Below, in pieces: positions 9,115-18,353 of a stretch of DNA of 64,000 nt (positions are counted from its first letter, which is position 1; every line of letters starts with the position of its first letter). A program made the translations under genes and the position numbers. The notes under the pieces were generated by a model. It saw only the letters and a list, made by a program, of their open reading frames with translations. It made no database searches and had not been told where the DNA came from. The DNA comes from Candidatus Gastranaerophilales bacterium. GTDB lineage: Bacteria > Cyanobacteriota > Vampirovibrionia > Gastranaerophilales > Gastranaerophilaceae. The stretch lies in contig CALUXW010000001.1 of the NCBI GenBank assembly GCA_944324865.1, forward strand, positions 124,001-188,000. Reading direction: 5' to 3'.

Positions 9115-9150
9115 TGTTAGCCTCGCCTAACATGTTAGGATAGACTAACA
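9115..9150. promoter_or_regulatory. DtxR/IdeR-like palindromic operator
   Basis: A 36-base near-palindrome with three mismatched pairs. Its centre CCTAACATGTTAGG is perfectly self-complementary, and the outer arms are TGTTAG and CTAACA. TTAGG/CCTAA half-sites are those of DtxR, IdeR and MntR operators. The length would fit two repressor dimers. It overlaps the presumed promoter and GAGG ribosome binding region of the 8085-9107 gene. Confidence 0.7.
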
Positions 9151-9222
9151 ATAAATTATTCTATATAATTTGTCAAGTATTATTTTCTTGAGTTTATAGT
9201 ATTAATTTGATATAAAGATTTT

Positions 9223-9783
9223 ATGAAAGAAAATTGTAAACTCAATAATTCATTTTTTGAAAGGCACCCACTGCATGTTGCCAAAGATTTACTGGGTTGC
9301 ATTTTGTGTATTAAAGACCAGAATAATACAGTTTTAAGAGGTATGATTGTTGAAACTGAAGCATACAGACAGGATGAGCCTTCTTGCCATGCTTACAATG
9401 GAGTTACAAAACGCTCCAGCACGCTTTTTAAGCGTGCAGGCACTTTGTATGTATATTTTACTTACGGTATGCACTATTGTGCTAATGTTGTCACGGAAAA
9501 AGAGGGAATTGGCAGTGCTGTTTTGATCAGGGCTCTTGAACCGTTGTTTTGCAATGATATCAGAATTTGCGCTGGCCCGGCAAAATTATGTAAAGCACTT
9601 GGAATTTCTACAGATTTAAATGAGACTGATTGTTGTTCAAGTAATAGTTTGGTCTGGTTTGAAAAATACAAAAAATTGTCTGATTGTGATATTGAGCAGA
9701 CTGTACGAATTGGAATTAAAAAAGCACAAGAGTTACCATGGCGTTTCTATATTTCTTCCAACCCTTGTGTATCAAAAAAATAA
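9223..9783 (+). CDS. mpg: 3-methyladenine DNA glycosylase (AAG/MPG family)
   Basis: Base-excision repair enzyme that removes alkylated purines such as 3-methyladenine and hypoxanthine. The 186-residue length and sequence fit the AAG family. It has FFERHPLHVAKDLLG near the N-terminus, then the catalytic region MIVETEAYRQDEPSCHAYNG with the general-base Glu. YVYFTYGMHYCANVV and IRICAGPAKLCKALGI complete the active-site and DNA-binding blocks. It is transcribed alone and ends back to back with the TolC-family gene, with no base between the stops. Confidence 0.93.
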   Translation: MKENCKLNNSFFERHPLHVAKDLLGCILCIKDQNNTVLRGMIVETEAYRQDEPSCHAYNGVTKRSSTLFKRAGTLYVYFTYGMHYCANVVTEKEGIGSAVLIRALEPLFCNDIRICAGPAKLCKALGISTDLNETDCCSSNSLVWFEKYKKLSDCDIEQTVRIGIKKAQELPWRFYISSNPCVSKK

Positions 9784-11082
9784 CTACAGATTTGCAGTTT
9801 GATCAAATTTTTCTACATCAACTTCACGCAAAAAATTTATCCAACAAGAATAATATTGAGAAAGTGCGTATGTATAGCCAACAATAATAGATCTGTATGA
9901 TTGTTCAATAACAATAAGTGTAGTTAAATCTGCCTTGCCATCTTCATAATTTTTTTTAGATGTACGCATCATTGTTTTTGAGTTTTCAATCAAACTGTCT
10001 GTGTAATAGTTTAAATTTACTCTTGCATTAATAAGTTTTTCATAAGCACTGCTTAAGTTTGCAAAAGCATTGTTTTGAGCAGCTGCATACTTTAATTGTG
10101 CTTTTTGAATTTCAAGTTTTGCATTGTTAATCTCGGGTGAATAGTTGTATAAAATAGGCAAATTTACAAGATTAGCACCTGCATATGCGCCATTTAAAAA
10201 TTTTCCTTCACCTGACATGCCTATCGGTTGATATAAGTATCCAGCAGATATTTCTAAGTCAGGCATTCTTTGATCAGTAGCAATCTTTAGATTATTTTTT
10301 GCAACTTCTATTTCCTTTTGTGCGATTTTTAAGTCAAATCTATTTTGCTCAGCTATCGCCAAAATTTCGCTAAATGATGGGAGATTGGACTTTGGAGAAG
10401 GAGTTAATAGTTTATCAAAGTTCTCATCATCATCAAAAGTAATAATAATAGAATCGTAAATGGGATCAGTATCCATGACACTGTTAAACTGGAATCGAGC
10501 TGCTAAAATATTGGTACGAGCTGTATTTAGTTGAGTTCTTACATGATTAAGTGAAATATTTGCTTGAATAACATCTGTTTCGCTTGCTTGTGAGTTCTTA
10601 TATCTTTGATTGACAATTTTATTAATATCAGATAAAAGCTTTTCTTCAATCTCGAGAGATTGGGCTATTGTTTTTGCAGCAATCAGGTTTATATAGGCTT
10701 CTCTTACATCCATTTTAAGATCAAAATGCTTATATCTTGAAACTTCTTCGCTTACTTGGTGTGTAGCTATTGCACTTTTTTTTCTGTGCTTTCTTTTGAA
10801 AAGCTCAATCATTTGCGTTACACCAATAGAATGAGGATTGCCTTTGCCTGCATCACCCATGTTCCAGTACGTATTTAAGGAAGGATTTTGCAACCTGTTT
10901 GAGGCTTTTATTTCGTTTTTTGCAATTTCAACATTTAACTCCTGCGATTCAAGTTCAATACTGTTTTGAATAGCAATTTTCAATGCTTCATCTAAGGTAA
11001 TTTGTTTAATATCTTCAAGCGCAAGTGAAGAAGCGCTAAAAACAAAAAGTATAAATGTTGTTAACAATACTTTTAACTTCAC
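9784..11082 (-). CDS. TolC-family outer-membrane efflux protein (CusC/CzcC-like)
   Basis: Outer-membrane channel subunit for a tripartite exporter. The 432-residue protein has a signal peptide (about 1-21, ending SASSLA) and two TolC repeats, each starting with the DEALKIAIQNS-type helix (about residues 30 and 240). Long coiled-coil segments follow (QANISLNHVRTQLNTARTN, NARVNLNYYTDSLIENS). There is no N-terminal lipobox Cys. No pump or adaptor gene lies beside it, so its partners are unknown. It is more distant from the NodT-like channel at 33917-35299 than expected of a recent duplicate. Confidence 0.88.
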   Translation of the reverse strand: MKLKVLLTTFILFVFSASSLALEDIKQITLDEALKIAIQNSIELESQELNVEIAKNEIKASNRLQNPSLNTYWNMGDAGKGNPHSIGVTQMIELFKRKHRKKSAIATHQVSEEVSRYKHFDLKMDVREAYINLIAAKTIAQSLEIEEKLLSDINKIVNQRYKNSQASETDVIQANISLNHVRTQLNTARTNILAARFQFNSVMDTDPIYDSIIITFDDDENFDKLLTPSPKSNLPSFSEILAIAEQNRFDLKIAQKEIEVAKNNLKIATDQRMPDLEISAGYLYQPIGMSGEGKFLNGAYAGANLVNLPILYNYSPEINNAKLEIQKAQLKYAAAQNNAFANLSSAYEKLINARVNLNYYTDSLIENSKTMMRTSKKNYEDGKADLTTLIVIEQSYRSIIVGYTYALSQYYSCWINFLREVDVEKFDQTANL

Positions 11083-11170
11083 AACTTACCCAATTGTCTA
11101 AATGCTAATATCATCTTATCACCAACATTAAGATATGGCATGTTTTTTCTAAATCTGCTATTCTATATTT

Positions 11171-12529
11171 ATGAAAAAACATGAATTTTGGTTATTTTTT
11201 ACTGCATTAATGGCTGCACTTGGAGGGTTACTTTCTGGGTACGATACCGGAGTAATTTCGGGTGCGCTGCTTTATATAAATCAAACTTGGGATTTAAATG
11301 ATTTTCAGCAAGGGTTTCTTGTAAGTTCAGTATTGATTGGCGCACTTTTGGGTGCCGCCTCAAATGGTAAATTAGCTGATATTTTTGGCAGAAAGACAAT
11401 TATAATTGCTACATCAATTATGTTTTTTGCTGGATCTATACTCTGTGCAATTGCTCAGAGCCCGACACAGTTAATTATTTTTAGAATACTTACAGGCTTT
11501 GCCGTTGGTGCTGTTAATTTTGCTGCACCATTATATTTGTCCGAAGTTTCTCCAAAAGACAAACGTGGAATGTATGTTTCTTTATTTCAATTGGCAATTA
11601 CGGCTGGCATATTATTTTCATATTTGGTAAATTCATTATTTTCTCATTTTGAGCATAGTTGGCGCCTTATGTTGCTTGCTGGGGTTGCACCTGCATCGGT
11701 TTTATTTATCGGAATGCTATTCTTAAATGATACTCCACGCTGGTTAGTATTAAAGGAAAGAGATAATGATGCGAAAAATGCCTTTATAAAAATTCAAGGT
11801 GAAATTGATACTGATTATGAAATTTCTGAGATTAAAAAATCATTTAATACAGATAAAGTAGGAAAATTTGCATTTAAAAAATGGCTTATTATGCCCTTTG
11901 TTGTTGGGATTGGTATAATGTTTGCCCAAATATGCACAGGTGTAAATACCATTATATACTATGCACCAACTATTTTTAAATTGGCGGGATTTAATAGCAA
12001 CCAAAGTGCAATTTATGCTACAAGTTTAATAGGTATTGTTAACTTCCTAATGACTTTTGTCGCAATTGCATACAGTGACAAACTAGGCAGGAAACCACTC
12101 CTGTATATAGGGCTTGGTGGTGTAATGATTAGTTTAATAATTATGGGCTGTGTCTTTGCATTTATGCCTCAGCTTGGCTCATTAGTTAAATGGTTTGCTG
12201 TAGGTAGCCTGTTGTTTTATATCATCTGTTTTGCTTTCAGCCTTGGACCTGTTGGAATGACATTGATATCAGAGGTATTTCCTCTGCAAGTAAGAGGTGT
12301 CGGAATGAGTATATGTATGGTTTCTAATTTTGTTTTTAATTTTATAATTACTTTTAGTTTTCCTGTTATGTTAAAAAGTATTGGTGCTGCGTACACTTTT
12401 TGGCTTTTTGTTATTATTTGCATTGTTTGCTTGTTCTTTGTTTATTTCTTTGTGCCTGAAACAAAAGGTATTGCACTTGAAAAAATTGAAGAAAATTGGA
12501 AAAATGGTATTAGGGCAAGGGATTTTTAG
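11171..12529 (+). CDS. Sugar:H+ symporter, MFS sugar-porter family
   Basis: A 452-residue, 12-helix inner-membrane transporter like XylE, GalP and AraE. Signatures seen are GYDTGVISGALLYI in helix 1, the LADIFGRKTIII loop (GRK motif), FAVGAVNFAAPLYLSEVSP, the sugar-contacting segment QICTGVNTIIYYAPTIF in helix 7, YSDKLGRKPLLYIG, and the C-terminal PETKG motif. It is a single gene; its stop overlaps the stop of the convergent MEMO-AMMECR1 gene by 3-4 bases. The sugar cannot be assigned. Confidence 0.92.
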   Translation: MKKHEFWLFFTALMAALGGLLSGYDTGVISGALLYINQTWDLNDFQQGFLVSSVLIGALLGAASNGKLADIFGRKTIIIATSIMFFAGSILCAIAQSPTQLIIFRILTGFAVGAVNFAAPLYLSEVSPKDKRGMYVSLFQLAITAGILFSYLVNSLFSHFEHSWRLMLLAGVAPASVLFIGMLFLNDTPRWLVLKERDNDAKNAFIKIQGEIDTDYEISEIKKSFNTDKVGKFAFKKWLIMPFVVGIGIMFAQICTGVNTIIYYAPTIFKLAGFNSNQSAIYATSLIGIVNFLMTFVAIAYSDKLGRKPLLYIGLGGVMISLIIMGCVFAFMPQLGSLVKWFAVGSLLFYIICFAFSLGPVGMTLISEVFPLQVRGVGMSICMVSNFVFNFIITFSFPVMLKSIGAAYTFWLFVIICIVCLFFVYFFVPETKGIALEKIEENWKNGIRARDF

Positions 12530-13857
12530 ATATATTCAGTGTAAAATTTATATGCCTTAAAGGTAGTTGAAAAATGGTCGGATTTAAAACCGGCTTTCTG
12601 TTTTAACGACTGTAAAAATAGCTTTTTATTAGGGATTTGTTCCCACACACTTGGAAGGTAAACAGCCCTTTTGCCTAAATCAGAAATAATTAGTCCATCT
12701 TTAAACGGTTCTATTTTTTCTAAAAGTTCATCTTCACTAACAAAATTTATTTCATGATATTTGCTTAATAGTGAAATTTTTATATCTAAATCATCTAATT
12801 CATTTTTATCGACTTGTTTAAAACGAGGGTCAGCATATGCACTTGAATATGAATTAGCAATTAAATCATCGATTAGCGGTCTGCAAGGAGCAATAGAACC
12901 TATACATCCTCTTAATTCACCTCTTTTTTCAAGTGTTACAAAACAGGCACCGTACTGATTAAGGACACATGGGTAGTTTTGTGGAGCTGATTTTCCATTA
13001 TTTAATATAGAATCAAAGCATATTTTCTTAATTAGATCTGAATGATATTTTTTAATATAAGAGTTTGTATCTCCTTCGTAAAGAAACCAGCTGCCATATC
13101 CTACAACATTATCTTTATCTTTTGTTACAGTGTATGAATTTTGCAGAAATAATCTTATAAAAGAAAATTTGTTTAATGCAGCGAATTTAACAGCAGCTCT
13201 TATAGAATTTATATTACATGCCTGGTGATTGTGAAAATCCTTAAATAAATTTGTTTCTATTAAGCGGGCTGTTATGTTATCAATTTTGATAGCATTTGCA
13301 TTTGTTAAAAAATGGCTTAAATCACTTGAAATAATAAAAGATACATCTTGTTCATTATAGTAATCATTTATAATTTCATATACAATATTATAATTACAGT
13401 TCCCAACAAGTATCGGTATTATATTAAAATCATCTTTTAAGTTAGATATTAGTGGTAGTTGTACTTCTATTGAATGTTCGTCATTAAATGCATTATTATT
13501 AAATTCTATTGCGTATTTATCAATAATTTTTTTTGCTATTTCTTTGTTTACGGGTATATTTGCATTTGGAATTTGAAAATAATCGTAATCAGGAATTGCT
13601 AAATTATCAACGTACATCTTATGTGCAGGTGCAATTATAAAAATATTTTTTCCGCTTAAATGTTTTAATGAAAGATATGCACCAAAGCCAGAGTATCTAT
13701 AACCAGCATGCGGCGCAATTACTAACTTTGCCTTGTATTCAATGTTATAGTAATCATTAAGCTTATAATCATAAATTACTTGTTTTATACCTTCACTATT
13801 ACTCGGATAAAATAGTCCTGCAACATTAGATTTTTTAATTGACAAATTACGCTCCAA
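12526..13857 (-). CDS. MEMO-AMMECR1 fusion protein (AmmeMemoRadiSam system)
   Basis: A 443-residue fusion. Residues 1-260 are a MEMO domain related to class III extradiol dioxygenases (VAGLFYPSN, VIAPHAGYRYSGFGAYLSLK, DEHSIEVQLPL, ISSDLSHFL), including the His residues of the metal site. Residues 275-443 are an AMMECR1 domain, with the signature LRGCIGSIAP at the centre. Bacteria that carry this pair usually encode a partner radical SAM protein, and here it is the divergent neighbour starting 37 bases away. The biochemical role of the three-part system is not established. Confidence 0.93.
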   Translation of the reverse strand: MERNLSIKKSNVAGLFYPSNSEGIKQVIYDYKLNDYYNIEYKAKLVIAPHAGYRYSGFGAYLSLKHLSGKNIFIIAPAHKMYVDNLAIPDYDYFQIPNANIPVNKEIAKKIIDKYAIEFNNNAFNDEHSIEVQLPLISNLKDDFNIIPILVGNCNYNIVYEIINDYYNEQDVSFIISSDLSHFLTNANAIKIDNITARLIETNLFKDFHNHQACNINSIRAAVKFAALNKFSFIRLFLQNSYTVTKDKDNVVGYGSWFLYEGDTNSYIKKYHSDLIKKICFDSILNNGKSAPQNYPCVLNQYGACFVTLEKRGELRGCIGSIAPCRPLIDDLIANSYSSAYADPRFKQVDKNELDDLDIKISLLSKYHEINFVSEDELLEKIEPFKDGLIISDLGKRAVYLPSVWEQIPNKKLFLQSLKQKAGFKSDHFSTTFKAYKFYTEYI

Positions 13858-13894
13858 AGTTTTAAAAATACTAATAATTAATTATAATATAGTT

Positions 13895-14899
13895 ATGTAT
13901 AATTTTTCAAATACGGACGAACAAATTATAATTTGTGACGTATGTCCTAGAAGATGTCATTTAAAAAAAGGGCAAAATGGTTTTTGTTTTATTAGATGCA
14001 ACACCGGTAAAAGCATTGAATATACTTCGTATGGTCATATTACTGCTCTTGCTGTTGATCCTGTCGAGAAGAAACCACTTTTCAATTTTTATCCCTCATC
14101 TTATGCTCTTTCGCTCGGAACTTATGGTTGTAATATGGGATGTAAATTTTGTCAAAACCATAAAATTACAAAATTTAACTTAAATCCTAATGATTTGCTC
14201 TATATTTCCCCACAAATGCTTGTTAGGAAGGCAAGAGAGATGCAATGTCAAAGTATTGCATTTACATATAATGATCCGGTAATTTTCTATGAATATGTGC
14301 TTGATGTTTCAAAAATTGCTATTAATTATGGAATTAAGACAGTTGCAGTTAGTGCTGGTTATGCGCAAAAGGAAATCAGGAAAAAACTTTTTACAAAAAT
14401 GGATGCAGTAAATATTGATTTAAAAGCTTTTTCTTCTGATTTTTATAAAAGAAATTGCGCTGCTGAACTTAGTGTTGTGCTTGATACATTAAAATTTATT
14501 AAAAATGACACTAATGCATGGTTAGAAATTACAAATTTAATAATTGAGGGTGAAAATGATTCACCTGATGAATTAATAAACATGTGTGAATGGATTGTTA
14601 TGAACCTGGGCAAGAATGTACCTCTGCACTTTAGCGCATTTCACCCCGCATATAAAATGCTACACAACAAAGCAACTTCTTCTTCAAAGCTTAGCCTTGC
14701 CTATGACATTGCAAGAAAAACGGGTTTAAATTATGTTTATGTTGGCAACATACGTGATATTGAAAAATCTACAACTTATTGTAAAGAATGTGGTTCTATT
14801 TTAATAGAAAGAGATTGGTTTAAAGTAATTAGCAATAAATTAAACAAAAATGCCAAATGCCCATGTTGTGGTTGTACTTGTGATGGCATATTTATTTAA
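13895..14899 (+). CDS. amrS: AmmeMemoRadiSam system radical SAM protein
   Basis: A 334-residue radical SAM enzyme related to pyruvate formate-lyase activases. An N-terminal Cys cluster (CDVCPRRCHLKKGQNGFC) precedes the [4Fe-4S] motif CNMGCKFC (about residues 78-85). The C-terminal part has a further Cys-rich knuckle (CKECG, then CPCCGCTC). Divergence from the MEMO-AMMECR1 gene across a 37-base gap gives a complete AmmeMemoRadiSam set. It overlaps the convergent acyl-CoA ligase by 4 bases. The symbol follows family naming; substrate and product are unknown. Confidence 0.88.
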   Translation: MYNFSNTDEQIIICDVCPRRCHLKKGQNGFCFIRCNTGKSIEYTSYGHITALAVDPVEKKPLFNFYPSSYALSLGTYGCNMGCKFCQNHKITKFNLNPNDLLYISPQMLVRKAREMQCQSIAFTYNDPVIFYEYVLDVSKIAINYGIKTVAVSAGYAQKEIRKKLFTKMDAVNIDLKAFSSDFYKRNCAAELSVVLDTLKFIKNDTNAWLEITNLIIEGENDSPDELINMCEWIVMNLGKNVPLHFSAFHPAYKMLHNKATSSSKLSLAYDIARKTGLNYVYVGNIRDIEKSTTYCKECGSILIERDWFKVISNKLNKNAKCPCCGCTCDGIFI

Positions 14900-16581
14900 T
14901 AATTTAATAATTCTTTTAATTTATTCCGTTTAACTTTTCTTGTCGTAGTCCTTGGTAATGGTTCATTCAGAATAAAAATTTTTGTAGGTCGTTTGTACGA
15001 GGCAAGTTGTAATGACATTCTTTTAACTTCTGATTTAATTAAATTTTCGTAATTAACATTATTTTTAATTTCATCTTTTGGTAATATTGCAACTGCAACT
15101 TCTTCACACCCTTCTTTTGCACCCTGTGTTTTAGAATATCCAAAAACACAGATTTCTTTAAATAAGGCAGAATTTTGCAATACCATCTCAATCTCTTCAG
15201 GAAATACTTTCTTTCCTCCAGAAAGCACAATCATACTTTTTATTCTGCCTGTAATATATATAAATCCTTTTTTATCAATTCTTGCTATATCACCAGTATG
15301 CAGCCATCCATGCTCATCAATGACTTGCTTTGTTAGGTCATCACGCCCATAGTAACCCTTCATAACACTCAAGCCTCTAAGCAAGAGTTCGCCGGTTTGT
15401 GAATCAATCATTGCATCAAAACATTTTAGCGGCTTACCAACTGATGCCAGATTTTTTCTATTGTGACAGTTAACACTAACAACAGGACTGGTTTCTGTTA
15501 GGCCATAGCCATTATATATTTCAATACCGATATTTTCAAAAAATTTACCTACATTAATATCCAGCGGAGCTCCACCCGTAATACATCCCTTAAAACTTCC
15601 GCCAAAACTTTTATGTATATCTTTAAAAATAACTCTTTTAATTTTAGTCGATGGTAGAAACTTTGATATATTATATGCAACTTTGAAAAAAAATCTTTTT
15701 ATTTTTGTGCCAGAATTAATTTTATTCTCAATACTTGATTTTAAAAGTTTTAAAAATGCAGGCACTACAATCATAAATTTAACATTTTTTTCACGCATTA
15801 TGCTTAATATATCATTAGGTTTTAGACTATTAGTGTAATATATACTAAACCCCCATTTCATAAACAAAGAAAAACCAACAGTAAGCTCAAAAAGGTGATT
15901 CATTGGCAAAATTGAAAGGACTGAAATTTCAGTTTTACCATATTCCGGAAAAATTACATCTTTAACCCACTCAAGCGATTCAAGTTGGGTTACCATATTT
16001 AAATAGCTTATCTCAACACCTTTTGGTGCACCTGTTGTACCAGATGTGTAGATTAATATGGCAGTCGAGCGCAAATGTGGCCGTCTGAACTTGACGTCAA
16101 AATTATTACTCAGATTATATATTGTCGTAAAATTACTTTTAATCGGACACTCGTCAATAAGTACAACATGTTTTATAAAATCAAGCTCATTTTTAAGGAT
16201 TAATGCCTGTTCAAAATATTGATTACTAACAAATAAAACTTTTGGTTTGCAGTCTGTTAATATTATTCGTAATTCATGTAGAGTTAATTTTACATCCAGG
16301 GGTGTAAAAATTGTACTACTTAATGCAGAAGCAAAAAAACATGCTCCAAACTCTGGCTTAGACTCACATAATGTGGCAACTCTATCACCCTTACCAAGTT
16401 TTATGTCATAAATCATCCAGCTTGCAATTTTTCTGGACAAAAGTCCAATACCTTTATATGTAAATTCTTTCCATCCATATGCAGATCTTGTTGCAAGGGC
16501 GATTTTATTCTCATAATCACGAGTTTTGTCTTGTAGAAACAAGAGTAAATTTCTCATTTGATTTGTTTTTTTCAGAGTCAT
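14896..16581 (-). CDS. Long-chain acyl-CoA synthetase (AMP-binding family)
   Basis: Activates a carboxylic acid, probably a fatty acid, to its acyl-AMP and then acyl-CoA. The 561-residue protein has the AMP-binding P-loop YTSGTTGAPKG (about 175-185), the A5 motif YNGYGLTETSPVVS, the A7 motif WLHTGDIARID and the late lysine motif near PRTTTRKVKRNKL. The segment YITGRIKSMIVLSGGKK is the adenylation-domain hinge. It is a stand-alone gene; a 6-bp inverted repeat (TAACAC/GTGTTA) sits just upstream of the start. No beta-oxidation genes are nearby, so recycling of fatty acids for lipids is more likely than catabolism. Confidence 0.9.
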   Translation of the reverse strand: MTLKKTNQMRNLLLFLQDKTRDYENKIALATRSAYGWKEFTYKGIGLLSRKIASWMIYDIKLGKGDRVATLCESKPEFGACFFASALSSTIFTPLDVKLTLHELRIILTDCKPKVLFVSNQYFEQALILKNELDFIKHVVLIDECPIKSNFTTIYNLSNNFDVKFRRPHLRSTAILIYTSGTTGAPKGVEISYLNMVTQLESLEWVKDVIFPEYGKTEISVLSILPMNHLFELTVGFSLFMKWGFSIYYTNSLKPNDILSIMREKNVKFMIVVPAFLKLLKSSIENKINSGTKIKRFFFKVAYNISKFLPSTKIKRVIFKDIHKSFGGSFKGCITGGAPLDINVGKFFENIGIEIYNGYGLTETSPVVSVNCHNRKNLASVGKPLKCFDAMIDSQTGELLLRGLSVMKGYYGRDDLTKQVIDEHGWLHTGDIARIDKKGFIYITGRIKSMIVLSGGKKVFPEEIEMVLQNSALFKEICVFGYSKTQGAKEGCEEVAVAILPKDEIKNNVNYENLIKSEVKRMSLQLASYKRPTKIFILNEPLPRTTTRKVKRNKLKELLNY

Positions 16582-16648
16582 ATAACACCAAAAATGCTAA
16601 GTGTTAATATTCTACAATATTATTTAAAATACTACAATTATATTAAGA

Positions 16649-18094
16649 CTATACAATAGGTTTAGAATCTTTTGTGAAATCATTTATTGCCTTAGTTGCA
16701 GTTCTAACAGTATTTAAACAAGCATTACCGCCAACGCAGCCTCCTTCACAGCACATAACCTCTATTAAATTGCCAAATTCGCATTCTTCTTTTTTGGCAA
16801 AGTTTTTAAGTGTACGTATTGATTCCTTGTTAATACCATTAACAAGGTATGGTTTCACTTCTGTCTGCCCGTTGTCTGCAACTTCAACAGACTTTGCCAC
16901 GCCGCCAGTAAGACCAAAATTTCTACCTTCTTTAGAAGACTCAACATCAAATTTACTTTCTTTAAGCTCTGAAAGCTCAATCTTGTGGGCTACAAAAAGT
17001 GCACCCAATTCTTCATAATTCATGACATAGTCAACATTAGGATTTTGCTGTGCTTCGCTTTTTTTTGCAACACAAGGCGAAATAAATACGCTCACAGCAT
17101 CAGGGTAATTTTGTCGGCATATTTCTGCAGTATAATACATCGGTGTTTTTGTTTCGGACCTAAATTTTGATAGTTCATTTAAGTGCTTATCTACAAGATT
17201 ATTATAACCGGCACAACAAGATGTTGTCATGAACTTATCACCGCCTGTTATTCTTTCATTGAACTCTTTTGCTTCATTTATTGCAGTAATGTCTGCACCC
17301 TGAGCAACCTCGATTACATCTGCAAAGCCACACTTTAACAATGCTGTTTTTAATTGATAAATATTACAAGGTAATTGTCCGGCAACAGATGGAGCAATCA
17401 TAGCAATCACTTTTTTACCTTGTTTAATTTTAGTTAATATGTCAATAATTTGACTCTTTTCATGTATTGCGCCAAATGGACAAGCACTCACACATTTTCC
17501 ACATGATATGCATTTATTAAAGTCGATTCTTGCATGCCCTTGTTCGTCTTTAGAAATAGCATCTACAGGACAAGCATTTTCACAAGGTACTATGATTTTA
17601 ACAATTGCATGATAAGGGCAAACTTGGATGCATTTGGTACAATTTTTGCACTTTGAACTATCGATTTGTGACTTGCCGTTTACAATTGAAATTGCGCCAA
17701 ATTTACAATTTTCTATACAAGGACGTGCAACACAACCTTGACATAAATCAGTAACAAATATTCTATTTGGGACACAACCTTTGCAAGCAGATTCGAGTAC
17801 AGTTAAAGTGTGCTCGTCAGGTTTTTCGCGTTCTTGTGCCCATTTAGCATAATTTGAAAGTAAAATTCTTTCATCACAGTTTTCAATCGGGAAACCAAGA
17901 GTTGCGATTATTCTGTTTCTTAAAATCTCTCTTTCTTTATAAATACAACAACGATACGGGACTTCTGAACCCTTTGGGCGCATTTCAAAAGGTATCAAAC
18001 GTGTATTTTCTTCAAAGTCGTCTGACAAAAAAGCCTTTATCGTTTTAATTAATATTTCTCTTTTTAAGTGTGTAGCTTGATTATTTTTGTCCAT
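16649..18094 (-). CDS. [FeFe] hydrogenase, group B-like
   Basis: A 481-residue hydrogenase with an unusual N-terminal domain (1-100), then ferredoxin-type Cys clusters (about 104-205) and the H-domain. The three H-cluster signatures are altered from the textbook form: L1 is TSCCAGY (291-297), L2 is SPCVAKK (339-345) and L3 is MCCEGGC (447-453). All cluster-binding Cys and the proton-relay Cys of L1 are kept. The variations resemble group B enzymes of anaerobes. The start overlaps the end of the small [2Fe-2S] gene by 14 bases, so it is the last gene of the 21484-16649 operon. The electron partner is probably ferredoxin, by family knowledge. Confidence 0.88.
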   Translation of the reverse strand: MDKNNQATHLKREILIKTIKAFLSDDFEENTRLIPFEMRPKGSEVPYRCCIYKEREILRNRIIATLGFPIENCDERILLSNYAKWAQEREKPDEHTLTVLESACKGCVPNRIFVTDLCQGCVARPCIENCKFGAISIVNGKSQIDSSKCKNCTKCIQVCPYHAIVKIIVPCENACPVDAISKDEQGHARIDFNKCISCGKCVSACPFGAIHEKSQIIDILTKIKQGKKVIAMIAPSVAGQLPCNIYQLKTALLKCGFADVIEVAQGADITAINEAKEFNERITGGDKFMTTSCCAGYNNLVDKHLNELSKFRSETKTPMYYTAEICRQNYPDAVSVFISPCVAKKSEAQQNPNVDYVMNYEELGALFVAHKIELSELKESKFDVESSKEGRNFGLTGGVAKSVEVADNGQTEVKPYLVNGINKESIRTLKNFAKKEECEFGNLIEVMCCEGGCVGGNACLNTVRTATKAINDFTKDSKPIV

Positions 18095-18344
18095 TTTTCA
18101 ACTTTCTATCAATTACGTCTATTACTTTTTCAACAGTTGCTTTGCTTACAATTTCATCATCAACAGTTACATATGGTGCTTGCGACTCCGTATTTGATGA
18201 ACATAGGTCTAAACAAGTAGAAGCGTAAACTTCGACTTTATCACCGTACTTTTCCGGAATAATATCAGTCAACTCTTGTAAATCTGAAGCACCCATTACA
18301 AAACAGGTTGTTCCCATGCAAATTTTTACGATGACTTTGTTCAT
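18081..18344 (-). CDS. Small thioredoxin-fold [2Fe-2S] protein
   Basis: An 87-residue ferredoxin-like protein of the NuoE C-terminal type. Cluster ligands are visible as CMGTTC and CLDLC, with the usual Cx4C...Cx3C spacing. It is encoded between the SpoIIE-like phosphatase and the group-B-like hydrogenase, overlapping the latter. It probably carries electrons between the hydrogenases or to a regulatory partner. AGGAG precedes the start at about 18350. Confidence 0.85.
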   Translation of the reverse strand: MNKVIVKICMGTTCFVMGASDLQELTDIIPEKYGDKVEVYASTCLDLCSSNTESQAPYVTVDDEIVSKATVEKVIDVIDRKLKNGQK

Positions 18345-18353
18345 ATTTTCTCC

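Noticed and set aside
9784-11082. Partner of the TolC-like protein in the flanking sugar-porter gene
   Set aside because: The sugar porter is divergent, belongs to the importer family and does not work with TolC.
16579-16606. Inverted repeat TAACAC/GTGTTA upstream of the acyl-CoA ligase
   Set aside because: Only 6-bp arms with 12 bases between and no second copy; half-site resembles the MarR operator but too weakly.
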